Assembly: GCA_003164475.1 (NCBI GenBank)
Contig: PLTL01000066.1
Location: 1-6,476 of the forward strand
DNA length: 6,476 nt
Source of the DNA: Candidatus Dormiibacterota bacterium
GTDB taxonomy: Bacteria; Chloroflexota; Dormibacteria; UBA8260; Bog-877
Reading direction: 5' to 3'
The notes under the pieces are model-generated. The model was not told where the DNA came from. It searched no databases and worked only from the letters and a program-made list of their open reading frames with translations. Below are positions 1 through 6,028 of this stretch, piece by piece (position 1 is the first letter of the stretch; every line of letters begins with the position of its first letter). Made by a program: the position numbers and the translations under genes.

Positions 1-1226
1 ACCAGGGCGCCGGCGGCATGGGCATCCCGATCGGGAAGCTCTCCCTCTATACGGCCGGCGCCGGGATCGATCCGGCGCGGACGCTGCCGATCTGCCTGGA
101 CTGCGGCACGGACAACGAGGACCTGCTGCGGGATCCGCTCTACCTGGGCTACCCCAAGCGGCGGCTCCGCGGCGGCGACTATGACGCGTTCATCGCCGCC
201 TTCGTCAGCGCCGTGCGCGGCGCCTTTCCGGGTGCGGTGCTCCAGTGGGAGGACTTCAAGCAGCACAACGCCATCCGCCTGCTCCACCTCTATCGCCATC
301 GCCTTCCCAGCTTCAACGACGACATCCAGGGGACCGCCGCCGTGGTGCTGGCGGGCATCCTCGCCGGCCTGCGCCAGAGCCGCCAGGCGCTGGCCCGCCA
401 ACGGGTCGTGATGCTGGGGGCCGGAGCGGCGGGGGTGGGAATCGCCAGCCTGATCCGGTTGGCCATGGTGGACGAGGGCATGGTTGAGGAGGAGGCCGCT
501 CGGGCCGTGGTGCTGCTGGACTCCAAGGGACTGATCTACAGGGGCCGCGCCGACATCGAGGAGGACAAACAGCCCTTCGGTCTGGACCAGGTGGGACTGG
601 ATCGGTACGGGATCAGGCCGGACCAGGACGGGGTCACCCTGGAGCAGGTGGTCGACGCGGTGAAGCCGGGCGTCCTGGTCGGGACCAGCGGCACGCCGGG
701 CATGTTCGGCGAGTCGGTCATCCGCAGCCTGGCGCGGGGCTCCAGGCATCCGTTGGTTCTGCCCCTCTCCAATCCAACCTCCAAGTCCGAGGCCATCCCC
801 GAGGATGTGCTGGCCTGGAGCGACGGCCGGGCACTGGTAGCCACCGGCAGCCCATTCGGCCCGGTGGTCCACGGGGGGCGGCGTCGCGTCGTCGCCCAGG
901 CCAACAACGTCTTCGTGTTTCCCGGGGTCGGCCTCGGGACCATCGTCTCCGGAGCGCCCGAAGTTTCCGATCGGATGTTCCTGACCGCCGCCCGCCGGCT
1001 GGCGGAATGCGTGTCGTCCCAGCGCCTCGGCCGAGGTGGGCTCTTCCCTCCCATCACCGACCTCCGCAAGGTGTCGAGAGAGATCGCTGTGGCAGTGGTC
1101 AAGGAGGCGCGGGACTCGGGGTTGGGGCGCCAGCTGGAGGACCAAGCGGTCGCCCGGGAGGTCGATGACGCGGTGTGGTTCCCGGAGTACCTCCCCTATG
1201 CCCCCGCGCCGAAGCCGGAGGAGTGA
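1..1226 (+). CDS. Malic enzyme, large type, 5'-truncated by window edge
   Basis: This cytosolic enzyme oxidatively decarboxylates malate to pyruvate and CO2, reducing NAD(P)+. The frame is already open at base 3 (QGAGG before the first in-window Met at base 18), so the start lies outside. About 407 residues are visible, against roughly 540-580 for the family. Counted from the base-18 Met, QWEDF (76-80) and FNDDIQGT (99-106) carry the metal ligands E78, D79 and D102. GAGAAGVG (134-141) is the Rossmann dinucleotide loop. SNPTSK (251-256) and NNVFVFPGVGLG (296-307) are family blocks. FNDDIQGT rather than HDDQHGT marks the large type. Cofactor-pocket residues S169, K170 and K184 resemble NADP-using animal enzymes, so NADP preference is possible (inference). 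The C-terminus is complete, ending in TGA. A 12-bp hairpin begins eight bases later. The next gene is convergent. Confidence 0.95.
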   Translation, partial: QGAGGMGIPIGKLSLYTAGAGIDPARTLPICLDCGTDNEDLLRDPLYLGYPKRRLRGGDYDAFIAAFVSAVRGAFPGAVLQWEDFKQHNAIRLLHLYRHRLPSFNDDIQGTAAVVLAGILAGLRQSRQALARQRVVMLGAGAAGVGIASLIRLAMVDEGMVEEEAARAVVLLDSKGLIYRGRADIEEDKQPFGLDQVGLDRYGIRPDQDGVTLEQVVDAVKPGVLVGTSGTPGMFGESVIRSLARGSRHPLVLPLSNPTSKSEAIPEDVLAWSDGRALVATGSPFGPVVHGGRRRVVAQANNVFVFPGVGLGTIVSGAPEVSDRMFLTAARRLAECVSSQRLGRGGLFPPITDLRKVSREIAVAVVKEARDSGLGRQLEDQAVAREVDDAVWFPEYLPYAPAPKPEE

Positions 1227-1233
1227 GCCGCGA

Positions 1234-1267
1234 CCTGAGGCCTGGAACGCCCGACCCAGGCCTCGGG
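1234..1267 (+). terminator. GC-rich hairpin after the malic enzyme gene
   Basis: A 12-bp stem (1234-1245 with 1256-1267, one G-U pair, nine consecutive perfect pairs) closes a 10-base loop. It begins eight bases after the malic enzyme stop codon. Position and stability fit an intrinsic terminator. No T-run follows, only a pyrimidine-rich stretch (cttccctccc). That is common in high-GC bacteria but leaves termination unproven. Confidence 0.5.
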
Positions 1268-1316
1268 CGCTTCCCTCCCGGCCGCTGGGAATCGGTGCTG
1301 GTCAGTGAGCGTTGAA

Positions 1317-1495
1317 CCGGCCCGAAGGCCGGACCGGTGCCACGTCGGCGACCTCTCCGGGGAAGTGTCCCCGCCCGCAAGTGACGGAACCTGCCGCCTG
1401 GGCCTGATGGCGGCCCCGGTCGCGGGGCCGACATGCCTCCGCCCTGCGCCCCCCAAAGAGTTCGTCGAGATCGCTGGCGCCGGCGACTGGACGAA
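1317..1495. other. Cluster of perfect hairpins, possible structured RNA
   Basis: Four hairpins follow each other. 1317-1332 has a 6-bp stem and reads CUUCGG in the loop region on the minus strand. 1358-1373 has a 6-bp stem and AGTG loop on plus. 1411-1430 has a perfect 8-bp stem and GTCG loop. 1461-1495 has an outer stem TTCGTC/GACGAA, a GAGA/CTG internal loop and a 6-bp inner stem around GCGC. A further stem, 1393-1398 with 1409-1414, would compete with the 1411-1430 hairpin. Strand and function are unknown. GC-rich DNA forms hairpins by chance, so this is only a candidate. Confidence 0.2.
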
Positions 1496-1590
1496 GGTCA
1501 GGGGAACACTGCCTCACTCCCCCCATCCCCGCACCATCCCCCCTCGCCGTGCCGTGGCGAAGGAGGCCTTGCGGGCCCGGGGCCCAGCCG

Positions 1591-1640
1591 GAGGGCGCGG
1601 CGGGAGGGAACGGGTGGGGTCCGAACCTCAGCGCGCCCTC
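1591..1640 (-). terminator. Inverted repeat just past the EamA stop codon
   Basis: Reading leftward, a 9-base arm (1640-1632) begins four bases after the EamA stop and is perfectly complementary to 1599-1591, with a loop of about 32 bases. A second GC palindrome (gggcccggggccc, 1573-1585) follows. Together they could end transcription of the EamA gene and insulate it from the convergent malic enzyme gene. There is no T-run and the loop is long, so confidence is low. Confidence 0.3.
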
Positions 1641-1644
1641 TGCG

Positions 1645-2694
1645 TCAGGCGGCGGCCTCGTGGGACCGGCGGGTCCGGGCCGACTCCGAACGGATCCCCA
1701 GCACCAGCACCCCCGTCGCCGCCAGCAGCACCACCGCCAGGCCCGCGTCAGCGTTGCCGGTGAGGGTCCACTGCCCCGTATTGGCCACCTGCAGGACGGT
1801 CGTGACAATCGGAGCTGCGGTGCCGATCGCCGCCACCGCCGCCACCGGAACGTGCCGGATGGCCGTGAAGGTGAAGACGGTAAAGACGAGCAGGAGTCCC
1901 CCACTGGCCAGCACGTAGCGTCCCTGGGTGCCGGTGAGGTGGGCAATCGCCCCGAGATGGCCGAAGACCGCGAGATAGGCGAAGAGCATGAGTGTGCCCA
2001 GCGTCATCCGCGCGGTCATGACCAAGAGGGTGGAGAGCGAGCGGAGCAGGTACTTGGAGATGACGAAGTCGGCCGCGAAGAGGATGGTCGAGGCCAGCAC
2101 CAAGAGCGCCCCCTGATTCCACAAGAAGGCCGACATGTCGGAGGCGAAGAGCAGCCCGAGCAGGATCACCGCGAAGCCTGCCCACATGACCGGGCTGATG
2201 CGCTCGCGCAGGAAGATCAGGGCAAAAACGGCCACCAGCACGAACTCGAAGTGGTTCAACACCGCTCCAGTTGCTGCTGTGGTCTGCTTCAGACCGGTGA
2301 AGAACAGTGCGTACGAGACACTTCCGCCCACCAGGGCCAGGAGCACCAGCCAAGCCCAGGTCTTGGGCGTCAGGGTGCGGTACTCGCGTCGCCAGCCAGC
2401 CGAGAGCGCCAGAGGGATTAGCAGGATCAGTCCCATCACCCCGTCCTTGAGGGTGGTGTACAGGACCGGGTCGGTGAAGGTCTTGACCCCCAGGCTGTTG
2501 ACGTAGACCGAGACCCCGCTCACCAGGGCTGCGATGGCGGCGCAGAGGTATCCGAGGCGGGGGTTGCGCTGGCCGGCACCCTCGCCACGGACCATCCTGA
2601 CGAAGAGGCCGGTGCCGGGTCCCGGCCTCTGGGCCGGCTCCGAGGCACCCGGAGCCACGCCGGGCGGAGTGGGGCCGGCGACGGTACTCTTCAT
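1645..2694 (-). CDS. EamA/DMT-superfamily transporter
   Basis: This 349-residue integral membrane protein is likely a small-metabolite permease or exporter of the drug/metabolite transporter superfamily. The substrate cannot be read from sequence. Two EamA repeats are visible, about residues 47-185 and 193-336. About ten hydrophobic segments fall near 46-66, 77-97, 112-132, 139-160, 168-184, 195-212, 222-244, 259-278, 283-303 and 316-335. The block ATGAVLNHFE (141-150) followed by FLRER (161-165) is typical of the end of the first repeat. The ATG at 2694 is preceded by GGGAGG (2704-2699) with a four-base spacer, which fixes the start. The first 45 residues form a Pro/Gly-rich tail, presumably cytosolic. 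The gene stands alone, nearly 500 bases from the MFS gene upstream, so it probably has its own promoter. Confidence 0.9.
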   Translation of the reverse strand: MKSTVAGPTPPGVAPGASEPAQRPGPGTGLFVRMVRGEGAGQRNPRLGYLCAAIAALVSGVSVYVNSLGVKTFTDPVLYTTLKDGVMGLILLIPLALSAGWRREYRTLTPKTWAWLVLLALVGGSVSYALFFTGLKQTTAATGAVLNHFEFVLVAVFALIFLRERISPVMWAGFAVILLGLLFASDMSAFLWNQGALLVLASTILFAADFVISKYLLRSLSTLLVMTARMTLGTLMLFAYLAVFGHLGAIAHLTGTQGRYVLASGGLLLVFTVFTFTAIRHVPVAAVAAIGTAAPIVTTVLQVANTGQWTLTGNADAGLAVVLLAATGVLVLGIRSESARTRRSHEAAA

Positions 2695-2783
2695 GTTTCC
2701 TCCCGCTGTCTTGCCACCAGCTTGTCTCGTGCTCCCGGGCCATCAGTTTCCCGCGGCCCTGACGGCCCCCCGGTCCCAGTTCC

Positions 2784-2813
2784 AAACTACCTGGAGCACC
2801 TCTCGGGGGTCAA
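2784..2813 (-). promoter_or_regulatory. Possible sigma-70-type promoter for the EamA gene
   Basis: On the minus strand, TTGACC (2813-2808, five of six matches to TTGACA) is separated by 18 bases from TAGTTT (2789-2784, three of six to TATAAT). It would start transcription about 80-85 bases upstream of the EamA ATG. The -10 match is weak, and this is the best pair I could find by eye. Confidence 0.3.
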
Positions 2814-3123
2814 CTCACACCGCCCGGGGCAGCTGGATGCAGGGGAGCCTGACCTCACCAAGGGGGCACGGGATCCGGGCCATACTAACAAAGCGGACCC
2901 GCCCCAGCCCTGTGCCGCCCACTTCCAGAGGGCACCTGCAGAGACCGAAGTTCTCCGGTCCGGGTGGCGCTCGCAGCGGCCTTCGCGCCCAGCGTCGGGA
3001 TAGGCGTGTGGGCCGGCCATGAGATCCTCACCGGGAGATCGGGCCGGGACCGGAGCTCTACCTCGGAAGAGCTTCCGGGGGGCGAGCCGCGACGGGGGCG
3101 GAGGACCCAGCCTGTATCCCCGG

Positions 3124-3146
3124 ACCCCGACTATGGCAGCCGGGGT
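3124..3146 (-). terminator. Possible terminator after the MFS gene
   Basis: Reading leftward, ACCCCGGC pairs with GTCGGGGT (eight pairs including one G-U) around a seven-base loop. It lies about 40 bases past the MFS stop codon. No T-run follows. The position between two separately initiated genes supports a terminator, and the sequence alone does not prove it. Confidence 0.35.
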
Positions 3147-3186
3147 GATGAACCGTGTTTGGTCGCTGGAAGAGATCGTCGGGCTG

Positions 3187-4398
3187 CTAAGCCCCTAGCC
3201 GACGGAGGCTGCGCACATCGGGGACGAGTAGGACCAGTCCCGTGGGTACCGCCATCACCAGGAAGGCGATCCAGATCGCAGGCCCCAGCCCGACCGCGGC
3301 CTCGAGCGGGCCCGCCGCCGCCAAGCCGATGGGCATCAAGACAAACGATCCGAACGAGTCGTAGGAGCTGACCCGGGACAGCTTGTCCCTGGGGATCCGC
3401 TCCTGCATCGTGGTTGACCAGAGCACGCTGAAGGTCTCGACCCCGATGCCGGCAAGCAGGCTCGTCAGCAGCAAGCCCCAGAGCGGCGCGCCCAGCGCCA
3501 TGAGGGCGAAGAAGGGCAGGGAGACCACGATCCCGGCGGTTCCAACCAGTAGCGGCCGCGCCGGCGCCAGGCGCAACATCGCCAGCCCTCCGATCACGGC
3601 CCCGATCCCGGCCAAGGCGTAAATCGCGCCATATGCCGGCGGACCTCCCAGAGAGCGGCGGGCGAAGACCGGCAATAGCACCGAGACCGCCCCGACATAG
3701 GCCATGTTGAACAGCGCGAACTGGACCACGATCCCCCACAACCATGATCTGGACCAGAACTCGCTCCAGCCGGTGGCCAGATCACCAAGCACACCCTGGC
3801 GTCGTCTGGCCGCCTCCTCGATGGTGCTGGTGCGAATCGCCCAGATCAGCAACGCGGCAGCCAGATAGCTGGCTGCGTCGATCTCCAGCCCCAGCCCGGG
3901 TCCGATCAGAGCGACCAGCACACCTCCGAGGGCCGCCCCAGCCACTCCCGAACTGTTGCGGGCCAGCCCCAGCAGCGAGTTGGCCTGGCGCAGCGCTGGG
4001 GTTGGGACCGTCGACGGGACCAGACCCACCGATGCCGGGCCCCAGAAGGCGATGGCGGCGCCATTGAGCGCGGCCAGCAGGGCCAGTGACCAGACCTGGC
4101 TGGTGTGGGTGAGGAGGAGGAGGCCGGTGGCGGCTTGAGCCAGGACGCAGACCGCGTTGGCAACCGCGCCGATCAGCTGGCGCGGCAACCGATCCGCCCA
4201 GACTCCGCCGAAGAGCAGCAGCACCACCATGACCGCCTCCCGAGCGGCCAGGACGATGCCCAGGTCGACCGCGGATCCGGTCGAGCGCAGCACCCCGAAG
4301 GCGAGCGCCACCGGCGCCACGCCGCTCCCCAGGAGAGAGATCGCCTGGGCGGAGAAGAGCAGCCGGAAGTTCCGCTCGCGGAGTGGGTTGATCGGCAT
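3187..4398 (-). CDS. MFS transporter, exporter-like (MFS_3 type)
   Basis: This 403-residue major facilitator protein is probably a proton-coupled exporter in the cytoplasmic membrane. Its substrate is not evident. It opens with NPLRERNFRLLF (4-15), typical of the MFS_3/enterobactin-exporter-like group. The loop 2-3 signature GGVWADRLPR is at 64-73. DAASYLAAALLIW (174-186) matches the family's sixth-helix region, and MQERIPRDKLSRVSSYD (331-347) matches the conserved block before helix eleven. The length and pattern of hydrophobic stretches fit twelve helices. The ATG at 4398 overlaps the stop of an upstream open frame (TGATG) and has no Shine-Dalgarno-like sequence, which suggests coupled or leaderless translation. 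There is no His-rich tail to suggest nickel export, despite the neighbouring hydrogenase genes. The stop is TAG at 3187-3189. Confidence 0.92.
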   Translation of the reverse strand: MPINPLRERNFRLLFSAQAISLLGSGVAPVALAFGVLRSTGSAVDLGIVLAAREAVMVVLLLFGGVWADRLPRQLIGAVANAVCVLAQAATGLLLLTHTSQVWSLALLAALNGAAIAFWGPASVGLVPSTVPTPALRQANSLLGLARNSSGVAGAALGGVLVALIGPGLGLEIDAASYLAAALLIWAIRTSTIEEAARRRQGVLGDLATGWSEFWSRSWLWGIVVQFALFNMAYVGAVSVLLPVFARRSLGGPPAYGAIYALAGIGAVIGGLAMLRLAPARPLLVGTAGIVVSLPFFALMALGAPLWGLLLTSLLAGIGVETFSVLWSTTMQERIPRDKLSRVSSYDSFGSFVLMPIGLAAAGPLEAAVGLGPAIWIAFLVMAVPTGLVLLVPDVRSLRRLGA

Positions 4399-4832
4399 CA
4401 GCGCAGGCGGTGGACCCGGTCCGTCGCTGAGTCGCGCCAGCTTGCCTCTTCCATGGCAGCGATCGCCTGGCGTGCGTCCCTCCTGAGCGCGCCCCGGGGT
4501 CGGACCCGGCTCCGGGTCCTCTCGACCTGGCTGCAGTCCTGCCCCAGCAGCGACACCAGGCCCAGCATCACTGGTGGTCTTCGCCGCGCCCGCCGAGGCC
4601 GGCCCAGCTCATCGAGCTGCCAGCCGGTCGGACCCGGCAAGGGCTCGCGTGGCGGCCCGGTCTCGAGTGAGACGAGCCTTGTGGCCACGGTCACCGAGTG
4701 CTCGGGGTTGCACCTCGGTCCCCACCGACGGCGACCGGTCCGCCACGTGGGATCCCCTGATCCGGTCCGGTCGACCCGACTCGCGGGCCACCGGAGCGCC
4801 CTTCTCCCCGCCGCAAGCCGGAAGCGGCGCAC
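4398..4832 (-). CDS. Doubtful hypothetical ORF upstream of the MFS gene
   Basis: This open frame of 144 codons starts with GTG and ends in TGA, whose last base is the A of the MFS start codon. In favour: it fills the gap between the DUF6390 and MFS genes on the same strand, and the MFS start has no ribosome binding site of its own, so a coupled upstream gene would make sense. Its last third (DARQAIAAMEEASWRDS and around) could form an amphipathic helix. Against: the first two thirds are very rich in Arg, Pro and Gly, codon use is mixed (AGA, AGG, TCA, GGA), no Shine-Dalgarno precedes the GTG, and I recognise no family. It could be a chance frame, a decayed regulator gene, or simply the MFS leader. 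Confidence 0.25.
   Translation of the reverse strand: MRRFRLAAGRRALRWPASRVDRTGSGDPTWRTGRRRWGPRCNPEHSVTVATRLVSLETGPPREPLPGPTGWQLDELGRPRRARRRPPVMLGLVSLLGQDCSQVERTRSRVRPRGALRRDARQAIAAMEEASWRDSATDRVHRLR
4693..4719. other. Bulged hairpin between DUF6390 and MFS genes
   Basis: ACCGAG TGC pairs with GCA C CTCGGT: nine pairs with one bulged base and an eight-base loop. It lies about 150 bases downstream of the DUF6390 stop. It could be a terminator or processing hairpin at the end of the hydrogenase operon, or a chance structure inside the doubtful ORF. Confidence 0.2.
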
Positions 4833-4851
4833 CGTCCGCGGATGGAGCTGA

Positions 4852-4870
4852 ACCTCGCCCAGGGCGGGGT
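4852..4870 (-). terminator. Short hairpin at the DUF6390 stop codon
   Basis: Seven pairs with one internal mismatch (as read on the minus strand) close a three-base loop, beginning at the last base of the DUF6390 stop codon. It is a possible end of the hydrogenase operon. There is no T-run and the stem is short, so this is weak. Confidence 0.2.
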
Positions 4871-5691
4871 CAGGCTTCGCAGACCACTGCCGGGCCGGGG
4901 GCCGGAAGAGCGTTCACCGCAGCCAGGTTCGTGGCCGTGCACCGCCGCAGCCGAGCCAACGCCGCCGGCGAGAGCAGGTCGCAGACCCAGTCCCAGTGAA
5001 GAGAGACCGTGTCGCCCGCCACCACCTCCGGGGCCAGCCCCACACCGTCGACGCTCCGGCGGACCTCCTCCACCTGTTCGGGGCCGAGAACGAGGCGCGA
5101 GCTCTCGAAGGCCAGGACCCTATTGCGCACGGTGACCAGGTCGCCTGTAACAGCCTGCACCCGCCCCCAGCGGATCCGGCAGCGATCCAGCACCGTGAGG
5201 GGCGGTCCCTCCATGCCGACCCGCAGCAGCCCCAGCCACGGGTAGACCGCGAACACGTGGAAACTGTGCTGGCAGACCCCTCCCAGAGGCACCGCGCTGG
5301 CGACCGGGCCGAAGCGCGGCCCAGCCCGACTCTCGAACCGATCACCCAGCGATGCCAGCAGCGCCTCGGCCGGCACCCGGTCGAGCAGGTCGTTGCCCAC
5401 CCAGTAGGCCTCCACCACTCGGGCATCGAGTGGATTGGCGATGCCGTTGCACTTGGCGATCAGCTCGAGGTAGGGCCAAGCTCCCGAGAACCCGGTGGCG
5501 AGGTGGGAGAGCGTCGCCAGGTCCACCCCTTCGGCCGCTGTCCCGAGCAGTTCAGCGGAGTCGGCTGGTCCACAGTAGCCGAGCTGGTTGGGCGGGTAGG
5601 CGTAGCGCGCGAAGAGCACCGGCCCAGGAGTCGCCGCGGAATCGGCTGCGGCCCCCAGGGCCCCAGCACTCCGTGGGGCCCGGGCAATCAC
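4870..5691 (-). CDS. DUF6390-type hydrogenase-cluster protein, function unknown
   Basis: This soluble protein of 273 residues has no signal peptide or membrane helix. I recognise it as the DUF6390 family, seen beside [NiFe] hydrogenase genes; this is from memory and needs a profile search. Conserved-looking blocks are RYAYPPNQLGYCGP (29-42), GAWPYLELIA (70-79), RVVEAYWVGNDLLDRV (91-106), HSFHVFAVYPW (142-152), LDRCRIRWGRV (168-178) and GDTVSLHWDWVCD (226-238). Cys and His residues (C40, C140, H142, H145, C171, H232, C237) within or next to these blocks could bind metal (inference). The frame is open further upstream but there overlaps hypC and turns Arg-rich. I chose GTG at 5691 because GGGAG (5701-5697) precedes it by five bases; GTG at 5718 is the alternative. 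It lies 82 bases after hypC on the same strand, so a role in hydrogenase maturation or assembly is likely. Confidence 0.85.
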   Translation of the reverse strand: MIARAPRSAGALGAAADSAATPGPVLFARYAYPPNQLGYCGPADSAELLGTAAEGVDLATLSHLATGFSGAWPYLELIAKCNGIANPLDARVVEAYWVGNDLLDRVPAEALLASLGDRFESRAGPRFGPVASAVPLGGVCQHSFHVFAVYPWLGLLRVGMEGPPLTVLDRCRIRWGRVQAVTGDLVTVRNRVLAFESSRLVLGPEQVEEVRRSVDGVGLAPEVVAGDTVSLHWDWVCDLLSPAALARLRRCTATNLAAVNALPAPGPAVVCEA

Positions 5692-5773
5692 GCCAGCTCC
5701 CAGCGGAGGAGACCCCACAAGGCTGCCGCCGTCCCGCCCGTGCCACCGCGCCCCGGTGCGGTCCGTCGCCCGG

Positions 5774-6028
5774 TTACGCCGGGTCCTCCGGGGGCCCCGA
5801 GCCGCCGATCCCGGCGGACCGCAGCTCGGCAACCACCGACTCGGCCTCGGCCGCGTCAACCCGGTCAATGGCGTACCCGCTGTGGACGACCAGCCAATCG
5901 CCGGGTTCCGGTTCGGGCGGGTCAAGCGCCAGCAGCGATACCCGGTGCCGGCTCCCGTCGACATCCTCCACCAGGATCGCGCCCGGCCCGTCCGGGCCCA
6001 CCACCCGATGGATCCGGCTGGTGCACAT
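5774..6028 (-). CDS. hypC: HypC/HupF-type hydrogenase assembly chaperone
   Basis: This 84-residue chaperone works with HypD in assembling the Fe(CN)2CO group and delivers it to the hydrogenase large subunit in the cytoplasm. Met-Cys at the N-terminus gives the essential Cys2. GDWLVVHSGYAIDRVD (43-58) is the family's core block, and H49 sits where E. coli HypC has its functional histidine. The small beta-barrel length is normal. The N-terminus reads MCTSRIHRVV instead of the common MCLAIPG, which points to a divergent subgroup. Its ATG overlaps the protease stop by one base (TGATG), and GGGGAGGG (6042-6035) lies seven bases upstream within the protease gene, so the two are translationally coupled. 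The last dozen residues (SGPPEDPA and before) are a flexible tail. Confidence 0.92.
   Translation of the reverse strand: MCTSRIHRVVGPDGPGAILVEDVDGSRHRVSLLALDPPEPEPGDWLVVHSGYAIDRVDAAEAESVVAELRSAGIGGSGPPEDPA

Larger units (their letters stand above)
1227..1644. other. Convergent intergenic region, no gene seen
   Basis: This 418-base stretch lies between the malic enzyme (+) and the EamA gene (-), which converge on it. Frames open across it give Arg/Pro/Gly-rich translations typical of out-of-frame GC-rich DNA, with no recognisable domain, so I call no gene. It contains the hairpin after the malic enzyme, a cluster of perfect hairpins at 1317-1495, and long inverted repeats next to the EamA stop codon. 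Confidence 0.6.
2695..3186. other. Intergenic region between EamA and MFS genes
   Basis: This 492-base stretch separates two minus-strand genes. I see no convincing coding sequence in it. Open frames on both strands lack recognisable motifs and hydrophobic patterns. It holds the EamA ribosome binding site at its left end, the candidate promoter at 2784-2813 and the candidate MFS terminator at 3124-3146. Bases 2815-3120 show nothing I can assign. Confidence 0.5.

Noticed and set aside
1358..1400. Cobalamin-riboswitch-like words on the plus strand (CCCGCAAGTG, GGAACCTGCC)
   Set aside because: The rest of the consensus is missing and no plus-strand gene lies downstream. The similarity is short and likely chance.
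1301..1500. T-box-like core on the minus strand (GTGGCACCGG followed by a UUCG hairpin)
   Set aside because: It matches only about 9 of the 14 conserved T-box positions, I found no credible stem I with specifier loop, and on that strand it would read into the antisense of the malic enzyme rather than a synthetase or transporter gene.
1549..2421. Long plus-strand frame over the EamA gene
   Set aside because: It is the antisense shadow of a clear membrane protein. Its product is hydrophilic, Glu/Gln/Arg-rich and resembles no family.
3148..3198. 16-codon plus-strand frame, MNRVWSLEEIVGLLSP
   Set aside because: It looks protein-like and might hint at a transposase remnant, but it is very short, overlaps the MFS 3' end and the candidate terminator, and has no properly spaced ribosome binding site.
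5692..5964. Upstream extension of the DUF6390 frame to 5964
   Set aside because: It overlaps hypC in another frame, its translation is Arg/Pro-rich and lacks motifs, while a GTG with a good ribosome binding site is at 5691.
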